This document shows positions 47,134 through 64,000 of a stretch of 64,000 nucleotides of DNA, one piece after another. This DNA comes from Daphnia pulex. Taxonomy: Eukaryota; Arthropoda; Branchiopoda; Diplostraca; Daphniidae. Numbering within the stretch: position 1 is the first letter of the stretch; each line of letters starts with the position of its first letter. A program made the translations under genes and the position numbers. The notes under the pieces are model-generated. The model ran no database searches and was not told the origin of the DNA. It saw nothing but the letters and a program-made list of their open reading frames with translations. The stretch covers positions 9,890,501-9,954,500 of the forward strand of contig NC_060021.1 of NCBI RefSeq assembly GCF_021134715.1, written 5' to 3'.

Positions 47134-49452
47134 CTACAAGAATGGAAACAAACTCTCATTGGTTAATAACTAGATGTATGTATACTACAATTAAATGTGC
47201 AAGTTTCACTAACTAATATCTACCGTACCAAATCTCAAAACTTAAAAGGAACACACGGATCCCAGAAGCTGGCTTAAACGAAACCGTTATGCTTAAAGCT
47301 CATCATTATGGTGGGTTGATGTTATTTCGGGAATGGCACGAATTAAAATTGGGTCAACATATCGTCCGAGGAAGATCCACATGCCAGAATCATTGTCTCG
47401 TAATAGCCACATGAAAGGGTGATCAGCGATAAAAGGATCCACTATCTGATCTTCCTCGAAATTCAATGATCTCTTCTTTCTACTGGTACTACCTATTTGC
47501 GAACCCAAACCAACATAGAAAGCAAAGTGAACATGAGACAACCAACCATACACAACAAACACGGTAATAACCACATAGCGCACACTACAGGGATAGCGTT
47601 CAAAATTGTAGTGCAAAGCAATCACTGCAACTTATCGAAATAATAATGATAAAAAGAAATTATCAAAACAAAACAAATCAAACACCAACCCATTTTTTCG
47701 GCAGTGTAAAAACTACAATTATAATGATTTTACTCGTCCGTTATTTAAAGTTAAGAAACTAACCTGTTGCAGCAGCAGCCTCACTTCCTTCTTCGTTTAC
47801 GTCGATAAATGATTTGTGAAATATATCAGACACAAAAAGGTCTTTCTCTCCCGATATTCCAGAAAAGTCAGCAGCGTTTGCGTCAAACAAATCAGCTATT
47901 CCCATTTCGATTAAAATATCTTTCAGTTTAATATCAGCATCCAGCTTGAATTTTGGGATAGCCACATGCAGTTTAGCACTACGCATTTCTACATTGGAGT
48001 CGTCCAGAGAAGCCTCGTGCATTTTCAATTCCAATTCAGGCAACCCATCAATTTTGTTCGGAAGTACGATGAACATGCTCAACTTCCGACCCTGAAATAT
48101 GACGAGAATTTTGGTAAAAATCATCTCTGTACGAGGTATTCCTTAAAGCTTGAAACAACCACATAGGGCAGCTCCAAAAGTCGAGCGTCCAGGCTCTCGA
48201 TGTATCCAGTGCGAAATTCCGCATCAATATGCATCATATTAACATTCTTTTGTTTGTCTTTGGATCCTAAATAGAAAGGTTCTACTGCGGTAAGCGACGA
48301 GTCGAATTTTCGCATCCAATTTCCCTTAAAATATACGGCATTGACCAACACCAATTTGGTTAAAGAATTCACCGATCCTAATATAAATAGATAATGATTT
48401 TAGTTAAAATCTGTAGAATGATGAGTATGTCTGACTTATTTTCTCAATGAAGAAAACAACCTTCAGGGAGAAGATCTTTGATTTTGTGCTGGGTAAATTC
48501 TTCCACCCACTCATTGATTTTTGTGCGTGAAGCATCTACGGCAAAATCAACGGTTTGCCCAGCGGCTCCATAATTGTCATTCAAGTTTTGTTTAAAGTCA
48601 TCAGTGAGCTGATACTTTTCGGCAACGTAAAGCTGATTAGCGGCTTCGAGAGTAAAATTTTCATCACCCTGCAAACAAACGATTCATGTTTAAAGCAGTT
48701 GTGTAAAAAATATGTTACACTATGTGGTAATGTCTTGGATTTCTTACCTTGATGCTTTGAATAAGGCTACCAATCACACTATCACTATTCCCATTTTCAG
48801 CTACGTAGTTTGTAAGGCCCATTGATTTCTTTAGTTGTACAGCTGTATTGCCTCTGGCACCAACACCTACCATACTTAAAACTGCAGCAACGCTAAAAGG
48901 AGAAATGAAAACATTTTCTGTTGGACTGTGATGCTTTCCAACTGCCTAATATAACAGGAAAAATTTTAGTAAATCAAGATTCTTTACTTTAAAAGGCATT
49001 AGTTTTTATGTAAATTCACCTGGAACAAAGAAACAGAAAAGTTCTGAAGTGCAGCTGCAGCTTTTGCCTGATCAGCTATCGTAATTGGAGTTTTGGAAAT
49101 TGAAGCCATTGTAGAAATATGATACAATCCCAAAGCTATAAAAACAGTTGCTGTCACCCAAGCTAGAGAACCTGTAAACAAACTTATCTTTTTTAGATAT
49201 GCAAACAGGTCAAATAGATTAAAAGGATAGGTAATTTGAAAATTACTGTAGAAATTTTAAACAGCCAACAGTAATTTCAATATTAATTCTTTCAGCACTT
49301 GTCCGTGTGAAGCGTGAAAACTAAGTGATGGACTGAAGGTCCGACACGACTATGACTAGGGAAATAAGGGAAAACTTACGAAACACTGATCGAATAGGTG
49401 AGTCAGCGCGACCGGAACTACCTTGCAGTTTCTGATACGCAGGCTGTTTCAT
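46982..49452 (-). CDS. Serpin with alternative reactive-loop last exons (Spn42Da/Spn4-like)
   Basis: Inhibitory serpin. Shared exons: 49452-49380, 49171-49020, 48945-48748, 48668-48461, 48377-48160, 48091-47764. Isoform A adds 47492-47293 (458 aa) and isoform B adds 46982-47133 (442 aa). Both join in phase 1 to the donor at 47764. The N-terminus has a basic stretch then a hydrophobic segment (~25-45, signal peptide or anchor). Serpin motifs follow: NVFISPFSVAAVLSMV, LVLVNAVYFKGNW, LELPYV|GRKLSMFIVLPN, FHKSFIDVNEEGSEAAAAT (inhibitory hinge, P17 = E383). Isoform A loop: G-S-T-S-RKKR-S with RKKR at 397-400 (furin/proprotein-convertase consensus), then FIADHPF and a C-terminus HHNDEL, like the KDEL/HDEL ER-retrieval signal. 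Isoform B: GAVMMTR-MM, P1 Arg399 at the canonical spacing, then FVADHPFYYFIRDN and an ordinary end. Known precedent: Drosophila Spn42Da (Spn4) makes loop isoforms by alternative last exons, including an RRKR/HDEL convertase inhibitor. The start ATG (TTTGACATGAAA) is the first in frame. Confidence 0.92.
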
Positions 49453-50281
49453 GTCAAAACAATCCCAAGGATGCCGTGGAACTGATTACAAATATTTATT
49501 TAACAGTTCGTTTCCAATTTCACAACTTAAATGAGAAATAAAGACGAATAATATTGTAAATCGTATTAAGACTTGCTTTTATAACTATTCACTACAAATT
49601 CAAACGTCGGAATGACAGAATATTGCAATTAATACTTCCAACATAGACAAAGACCACTGGTTGATGCTGTCCATAAGAAAATTAACATGGCCAACTGTCG
49701 CCAGAATTCTTGCTACCCTTCCTCCGATTTTCCCGATTCTGTTTTGCTTGTCCTGCCCTCTAGTGTACGTTTTGTTCTCTACACTCTGCTTACATCTATT
49801 CCATTGCAATCATTCAAATGATTTCTCTGCTTTTGCAATTGGCAAACGTCAAAATTTAATACAAAATGACTTTTAAGTAAAAATTTGTATGAAAAAATTA
49901 CCTAGAACTTTTAAACGCCAGCAAAGAATTTTACCAAGACAGAAGGAAAACAACTTTCGTCTGCAACACCCTTGGTAGCCACGGTGCAGTACAGCAGTTT
50001 ATCCGCTTGGGGCAGGACAAGCAAAACAGAAACTCGGGGTCAGTAGGGATAGGGCTAAAAGGATAGGACATGCGAAACCAGTCTTCTTTATCTATGCTTC
50101 CAACGAAAGCGATAATCGATTGTTTATGTTGTTCATTCCAGATGCTGTTTAGCTACAGCTCGAGTTTGAAGTTAAACTTCAAAGTTCGTTTTCCCAATTT
50201 TCAAATTATTTGCATGTTATTTGGAACAAATATACACATTGTGGACAAAACCAAAGGGAAAATCTCAGAACAAAAATAAAA
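49453..50281. promoter_or_regulatory. Divergent promoter region, serpin (-) / HAUS5 (+)
   Basis: 829 bp separate the two start codons, which point away from each other, so both promoters must lie here. I see no TATA-Inr pair. Short ORFs on both strands (for example 49661-49876) have no recognisable content. Confidence 0.45.
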
Positions 50282-52636
50282 ATGAGTGATGGTAATCAAG
50301 TGGCAAGAGCTTTAGAAAATTGGGCAGTAAAAGAAATGGGATTTCGAAATACTCAAAACAAGGATGGAACTGCTGATACCAATAAATCTTTCGACTTGAG
50401 CGGGTAAGTCAATCTTGTTTTTGATGACAACAGTTTATGTACTTTTTTTTCAAACATTTTTTGAAAAATGTCAATATGCTTTTGTCATTTAGGATTTGTC
50501 TTGGCCCGATGGCAGATATTTGGATCTATGTTATGAAACACTTAAAAAGTGAATCTACTGTTCAAGTTATCAAAGGCAATCTGAGACTAAATTCAAAAGA
50601 ACAAACCGATGTATGTAATTTCTCAATTTTCTTTTATTTAGGTTTAATTGCCATTTTCTTGTTGACAAAAATATTTTTGTATAGGATCCCAAAAAACTAA
50701 CACTTATCAGCCAGAGAGACAAGTTAAGGCAAGAAATAGCTGAACTGAAGAAAACTACGAGTGTTCTCCACGAAAGTTTAATAGAGTCTAAAACAACTGC
50801 CCAAGAAAAAGAACAAGAGTTGAGAAAGCAGCAACTTGCATTCAGAGATTTCAAAAGATCATCTGTCTTATTAGGTTCAGTGAAAAACAATGCAGAAGAC
50901 AGTGTTAAATTATTTAATCAAACCACAAGAGAAGTCAAGAAACACTTACAGTCTCTCGCACCTGAAATTGGGAATGAAACAGATCTTGAAAGATATAAGA
51001 TAGATATCGAAAATATGTGTAAACTTATGCAGAATTCATTGAATGAACTCTTGAAGGAAGAACCCAACATTGAGAAGATTAATGGCACAAAAATGGCTGT
51101 TGGCAACCATTTAGCAACCCTTTTGGAAACTCTGCCTCATCCCCTTTTTATGAAATTGATTCAAGAACAACAAGCAGCAGAAATTTCATCCAGGAACCAA
51201 AAGGAATTCACGACACCTGCGCAAAATGATACTGCACTTGATTTTATTCCTGATAACGTCGAGCCTTTGCAGAAACTTTTGTGCGATCTTTCTTGGACTT
51301 ACACCGATACACAGACGCGTGCGAAAAATGCCAAGGAAAAAACTGAAGCGTTGAAAAAAGAGTTAGCCGAAGTGAAAGCAGAAATACTGCAAACCTTGAA
51401 CACGCGTTTTGATGCAGAAGATCCTAAACTTGCCGCAGCACATCTAAAGCAGATTGAAACGGAGATTCAAGTCGCCAAGCAGAAAGGTGCAATTGATGGA
51501 TTGCGTAAGATTTTGGAAGAGTTGGAGGACTTTTGCACATGTTACGAAGCTCGCCAGGCAGATATTGAGCAGAAGATTGTTACTATTGAAGGGAACAGCC
51601 GATTATCAGATCATCTCACAGCCATAATCTGTACATTGGCTAGGAAACGCGCCAATAATCCGAATCTTGTTCAGCAATTAGCGAATCAGTCGCTTCGAAT
51701 GGTCAACGAAGATTTGGTGGCGATTCACAACACGCTGGATAAAACTATCAAGGCCTCCAAGGGTAACCTAATTGAAAAGGAACTTGAATTGTACCAACAA
51801 CTAAAACCTAGTCAACTGTTCAACTCTAATGTGGATAAGTAATACCTGTACCCTATCTGTATTTGAATAGATAATAATGTTTTTGTTTTTTATTCTCTCG
51901 TTCTTACATTTTTAGGAAACTTGTACCTGTGCATCGGTTGGCAATGAATCGACTTCTCCTGACAACCGAGTCTGGTGTGTCGGGAAATCATATTGAAATG
52001 ACTTTGAGATGTCTAGGCCTTCCCCAATCCATGCCTGTCTTAAATGTTATGGAAGCCGTGGGGAATAAGCAATTACAAATTCGTAAAATGCAGCAAACCT
52101 TGAAGTGGCACAAAAGCCGAAAATCTGAAATCATGGAGAAACACGGTGTGGTCTGGCTGGAAAATGGTTTAGTTCACTACAAAGGTTTGCATTTACTGAT
52201 GTGGAGTAATAGAAATAAGGAATTGATTATTAGTAATTTAAAATATTGTGTGTTGCATATCAGAGTTATCAAAGAAATTAGAAGATAATTGGAATGCCCA
52301 GGAGGTAGCAATTTTTCCCTCGTTAGAATTGCGCCGCAAGAGAATGGACGAAGCTTTGAAGTATATCCAAGATGTCGAAGTCGCACTGCAGGAATGGTAA
52401 ACATGGTTTATCCTTTTTTAAATTAAAGATTAAAGAGAGACTGACAATTAATGTTATTACTTTGCTTTTTTGCCTTCTTGCTTATCTAAATGTAATCTCA
52501 AATACTTCCTGTGTACATTAGGTGCGATGAACCAGCCAAGTTAATTGACACAGGACGAGTTGTCAGCGGCAAATCGCTGGAGCAATGGAGTGCTGAGTGG
52601 AAAAAATCAATCGCCTTATGCCGCAGCAAAGTATAA
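50282..52636 (+). CDS. HAUS5: HAUS augmin-like complex subunit 5
   Basis: Subunit of the eight-member augmin complex that recruits gamma-tubulin ring complex to existing spindle microtubules for branching nucleation. Exons: 50282-50403, 50493-50610, 50685-51838, 51916-52184, 52264-52396, 52522-52636 (1911 nt, 636 aa; human HAUS5 is about 633). The N-terminus reads ALENWAVKEMGF, then ICLGPMADIWIYVMKHLKSE and TVQVIKGNLRL, the family's conserved helical head (cf. W.YI..HV.S..TV..I.GNL). The large third exon is mostly coiled coil (DKLRQEIAELKKTTSVL..., AKEKTEALKKELAEVKAEIL). The TAA seen at 51840-51842 is in the intron: the donor is GATAA|GTAATA. Identification rests on the head motif, length and coiled-coil layout. 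The second exon (50493) splices in phase 2. Downstream, 52637-53064 holds nothing supportable and separates it from a convergent gene. Confidence 0.88.
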
Positions 52637-53064
52637 CACAGGCAAATATGTAAAAATTGGATGGTTAAATACATGTATTTTCGCAGTTTTCCTAATAGTG
52701 TGATAAGCAGTTATGTAAAATGTTTAACTGTACGGTGACTAGCCAACCCACTTGACGATCTGATATTAGTTAGTCACTCGTATGCAAATGCAGTGCACAT
52801 TTGAATTGATACCTGAGCCCATTATTCTGAAATGAAACATTGACGCATTTGATACACTTTAAATAAGTAAGAAAATGTTTGGGAAAAATCCGAAAAAGAG
52901 CATTGAAAGAGGAGGCAGAAAATTACAAAATTGGTTAGATACAGTTATGTACGCAATTATTGGAGCAATTTTGGTATCGACTAGTTAGCAGCCATGTAGC
53001 GTGAATGAATCCAGACACATTTTTTTTTCCCAACAACACAAGAATTCTCAAATTGACAACATTT

Positions 53065-53568
53065 TTACTGGGTGTGGTGGGGTAGTAGATTTTTCGAAGA
53101 GTATAGAGCGGATGAAAGTCGCATTTGAAAATCCTTGTACAACAGCTTGCCACCGAGCGGAACGCGCTGCACGAACATTTCGACGTTCATCAAACATAAT
53201 GCTTTGCCATTCATGTGGAAGCGATCACTGCTTATGGGGGGAAGACTATGTTGGTTTTGCATGCTTAATCTAAAAAAAAACAATTGAATGAATTAGCATC
53301 CCATTATATTTTTAATTGAAAAATACGCAGCAACTTACAGCCACACGAACACTTCTTCTCGTGACCACGATCGTGGATCTAAAATTGAAACGTGATAGAA
53401 AGAAGAGAAGATGAAGACTTCAGTCTAAGTAGGATTACAATTCTTATAATATTCACCTTCAGGTAATGCGTAAAACTGATGAGAAGAATCTTTGCTGAGG
53501 TACTCCTGATTTGATTTCACTTCGCTGGGCCAAACAGAGGTGTGAATTTGAAACATTGGCGTGTACAT
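53065..53568 (-). CDS. Pointed/SAM-domain-only ETS regulator (edl/mae-like)
   Basis: Exons 53568-53457, 53378-53339, 53269-53065 (357 nt, 118 aa). The ATG at 53568 has an in-frame TAA only 9 bases upstream. After a 36-residue leader (with the sequence FYALPE before the splice) comes a complete PNT/SAM domain: DPRSWSREEVFVWL, LSMQNQHSLPPI, DRFHMNGKALCLM, VPLGGKLLYKDFQMRLSSAL, then stop. Spacing from WL to F.MNGKALCL is exactly that of TEL/Yan PNT domains. No ETS DNA-binding domain follows. In Drosophila the PNT-only protein EDL/MAE binds the SAM domains of Yan and Pointed and modulates their activity in Ras/MAPK signalling; orthology is inferred from architecture. The very short middle exon (40 nt) is easily missed by automated annotation. 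The fly protein is longer (about 177 aa), so an upstream coding exon cannot be fully excluded. Confidence 0.82.
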
Positions 53569-53603
53569 TTCCAGTTAACCTTTAGGAATCAATTAAAAAC
53601 AAC

Positions 53604-53612
53604 CTTATAAAA
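53604..53612 (-). promoter_or_regulatory. TATA-like box upstream of the PNT gene
   Basis: Minus strand reads CATTTTATAAGGTT, with TATAA at 53609-53605. A start about 30 bp downstream would give a 5' UTR of only about 10 nt before the ATG at 53568, which is unusually short. The box may therefore be fortuitous. Confidence 0.25.
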
Positions 53613-53691
53613 TGGGGGATCCAAAAACCGGACCAACTATAACTTTGTAGTTACTTTTTGTTAAATTTGAACAACGTTACAAATTGTTGTA

Positions 53692-54093
53692 TTATCCGAA
53701 ACTGGAACACGGACGAGATGATCCTCGGTTGGGAGGTAAGAGTCTACTGAAATTCACGAAGGACTCGAGGCTTATTATATGCTGCTTGGTACGAAGTAAC
53801 GCCCTTAGTGCTCGTCCCTCCCCCACCGCAAACCTGGCCTTCACTCTTTTGTGGTAGTTCTCTTTCCTTTTTCTATGAATGAGCGGAAAGTCCACACATC
53901 TGTCACTCCCGCTTCCGTAGGGTTCTATGGGAAGAGCTTCAACAACGACTTGAGCACACGTTTCAAGGGCTTCCTTCATTGGCTGTTGTTTGCGGACAAA
54001 GGGAAAAAAACAAATCAACCAAATTAATCGGCAAATTAAAATGCTGCCAAAACTGATCAACATGGCGAAATAAAACACAAACAGTTTATACAA
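53692..54093 (-). CDS. Hypothetical ORF, hydrophobic N-terminus
   Basis: A single open frame of 133 codons. The first ~32 residues are strongly hydrophobic (LFVFYFAMLISFGSILICRL, then IWLICFFPF) and could be a signal or TM segment, followed by a basic, family-less sequence. It lies 124 bp upstream of the PNT gene on the same strand. It could be chance, a small membrane protein, or an upstream exon. No motif supports a function. Confidence 0.18.
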   Translation of the reverse strand: MYKLFVFYFAMLISFGSILICRLIWLICFFPFVRKQQPMKEALETCAQVVVEALPIEPYGSGSDRCVDFPLIHRKRKENYHKRVKARFAVGEGRALRALLRTKQHIISLESFVNFSRLLPPNRGSSRPCSSFG

Positions 54094-62190
<8,097 letters not shown>

Positions 62191-63190
62191 AAACTAATCC
62201 CATCCTATTCCTCTCGCGTGAGTATGTGGTCTCTATTTGTGTGATTGAATGACAAAACCTATCCATTTGAACGATAGCCTGGACGCGCTTGCTCTTGCAA
62301 TCCATTCCGATCGTTAGCCGAAATTGAATGCGTTCAACGCGGTGTATATTTTGGTCAATTGTTTATGTGTGTGTGTGTGTCTGTGTGTGTGTATGCGAGT
62401 GCGTGCGTGCCTGCGTTGTCAAATGTCGTCTCTGAAACCGTGCTAGTCGCAAGCAACCAGTTTGAGTGAGCCGTGTGTGTTACCTAATTTTGTTTTCTTA
62501 TCATCATCATTGTTTTTTTGTTTTTTTAACATTTTTTCCAGTGATATGACAGGACATTCCCCGTCTTTACATTTCCCACCTTTCTGTTAAGTTTTTAACG
62601 ATCGTCTATTTTAGTTGCTGAAAGGCAGGGCCTGCAATTTGCGACTTTATTTTGTTTTTTCCGTTGATTTTTTTTCTGTTGCACGATATTCATGAACGTC
62701 TCTAATCAGAACGCATATTGAGACATGATTGCAGACATTTACGCAAAGCATTTATCTGTTATAAGCTAATAGGTCTGCGTCTGTCGATTTTGAGATATAT
62801 TTTTCCCCTTCCATACGTATCGCTTGACAAATGGAGCTAGATTCTTGTCCCCTCTTTCCATAATATTCTTTCAAAATCAATACTTTATGCACTTTGAACG
62901 TCGGGAAAATCGTTCACCTTCGCACACCGCATTCCGCTGTCTATGTGATTACTCAACAACAAACAGAATTCCGTTTGCAATGCCCCGAAGAGTCTAATGT
63001 TATTATTACGTCGTTATGATCGTTTCAAGGTAAAATTACTTTTCTGGAATGGGGGCGAAGGGGATGGAAAGAGGCAATTTATCGTATATAAATGTTGGGG
63101 GGAATTAAAAAAAAGAGATTTGATCCGGGAAGCTAAATATTCTCTCGTTTGGTGCCCGTCTAAAAATAAAACTTGTTTTTGTTTTTTTCC
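62191..63190 (+). other. SIK3 3' UTR with GT repeat and polyadenylation signal
   Basis: The region has a GT-dinucleotide tract (about 62367-62392) and a canonical AATAAA at 63165-63170, followed by a T/GT-rich stretch (ACTTGTTTTTGTTTTTTT). The SIK3 mRNA likely ends about 63185-63195, roughly 100 bp from the stop codon of the convergent NELF-E gene. Confidence 0.6.
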
Positions 63191-63294
63191 ATGTATTTCT
63201 GATGGGAAATTTATGTAAAATGAAATATCACTGTACATCCACCACGAGAAAATTACAATTACATAGAACCGCCTGTACTGTGATGATTTACTTT

Positions 63295-63915
63295 TTAAAA
63301 CAATTCCTCTTCATATGTCACTAAATCGCGCTTATCTTTATAGGATCCTTTCTGAGAATTGCGAGCCGCTGAAATGGAGAAAACAAAAATAAATGACATT
63401 TCATCAAAACTAGAAAGCTCAATAAAATAAGGCTAACCTATTGTGGACCACGTAGCGGATGATGTTGCATCGTTTATAGGTTCGATGACAGGTTGACGCC
63501 TTGCGAGTGACACTTTTAGTTGAATACCGGATACCATGCTACCATTCATCTAGTATTCAGTCACAAAAGAAAAACAATGGCAGTGTATATCATTATTACA
63601 TTCGTCATAGGGGAAATTTTAGTGACGATAGAATCTGGTGCGCTTAACAACCTGGAACGCCTTTTTTAAATTTCGAAATAAATTTACTACGAGCCAAAAG
63701 TTCCCACTAGGTATATTGGGCAAGAAACTTGGTATAAAAATTCCCATTACGATTTGGTCAACTACTAAAGCATTTAAAACCCACAGGATTTTGTTTGTCT
63801 ATTTTAGTAAAATAGGCAAAAGTGAGGAGTAGATTTTTTAAGGGAATTCTCTATACATACTTCACTGATGGCTCTGTCTGCTGAAGTTGTTTTGTCGAAC
63901 GTAACGAACCCGCAA
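63295..63915 (-). CDS. Nelf-E: NELF-E, negative elongation factor subunit (3' part; 5' end outside window)
   Basis: RNA-binding subunit of NELF, which holds RNA polymerase II in promoter-proximal pausing. Three last exons: 63915-63861, 63549-63438, 63368-63295. They read CGFVTFDKTTSADRAISE, then MNGSMVSGIQLKVSLARRQP, ending KGSYKDKRDLVTYEEELF and TAA. This matches the RRM RNP1 (C-F-V-T-Y/F), the beta-4 segment (LNG....VQLKV..ARKQP) and the conserved tail (W.S.A..NS.KG..RDKR..V.Y.D) of NELF-E in human and fly. The incoming exon at 63915 starts in phase 2, so upstream exons lie beyond 64000. All splice sites are canonical (TTCTCAG; GAA|GTATGT; ACTAG; ATAG|GTTAG; TTTCAG). The remaining bases, 63916-64000, are intron. 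Confidence 0.92.
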
Positions 63916-64000
63916 CTGAGAACAAAAAGGTATTTAATATTTTGCTACTGTTTGCTTTAATAGAAGATATTACTTTTTCTCAATTTCCATTGAAATGTTT

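Noticed and set aside
51840..51842. Stop after exon 3 of HAUS5 as the true end
   Set aside because: It lies in a GT-AG intron (GATAA|GTAATA...TTTTTAG|G). The continuation restores the family length of about 636 residues.

Overview
This is an arthropod nuclear genome window, most likely from a branchiopod crustacean of the Daphnia type. That is inferred from genes split by many short GT-AG introns (often 60-80 bp), an AT-rich non-coding background rich in TATATA, CA and GA simple repeats, arthropod-type gene content, and a decayed Tyr-rich 'YYTTKxPEYY' reading frame of a kind I associate with Daphnia surface/cuticle-like proteins. There are no operons and no prokaryotic features.

Layout. (1) 1-7.0 kb: the Notch ligand Delta on the minus strand. 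A last small exon (1632-1575) encodes a PDZ-binding C-terminus. Beyond it lies an imperfect tandem duplication (82-990). (2) 7-24 kb: a large stretch without supportable genes upstream of Delta. It holds a cluster of seven Su(H)/CSL consensus sites in 2.65 kb (15.1-17.8 kb), a candidate Notch-responsive enhancer, and a 25-bp poly-C run. (3) 24-40 kb: a repeat- and relic-rich zone. It contains an unrecognised possible coding segment, a decayed DDE-transposase-like segment, a 1.15-kb foldback element, a bromodomain fragment, isolated exon-like pieces, a 181-bp tandem duplication, a broken Tyr-rich gene that keeps a TATA/Inr promoter, a possible spliced non-coding transcript, and a 390-bp palindromic MITE carrying four exact CCGGAAGT ETS sites. 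(4) 40.4-64 kb: a gene-dense block. It holds TSC2/tuberin (-), a serpin with two alternative reactive-loop last exons (-), HAUS5 (augmin subunit, +), a Pointed-domain-only ETS regulator (edl/mae-like, -), SIK3 (+), and the 3' part of NELF-E (-).

The complete gene models (Delta 780 aa, TSC2 1645 aa, serpin 458/442 aa, HAUS5 636 aa, PNT protein 118 aa, SIK3 1257 aa) were assembled by hand from AG/GT splice sites. Each gives an uninterrupted frame whose exon lengths sum to a multiple of three. Functional ties are limited: TSC2 and SIK3 are both in the LKB1/AMPK-related nutrient-signalling network, Delta and the PNT protein belong to Notch and Ras/ETS signalling, and NELF-E acts in promoter-proximal pausing. 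The most notable observation is the serpin: one alternative last exon carries an RKKR furin-type loop with an ER-retrieval-like NDEL end, and the other carries a TR-M loop without it.
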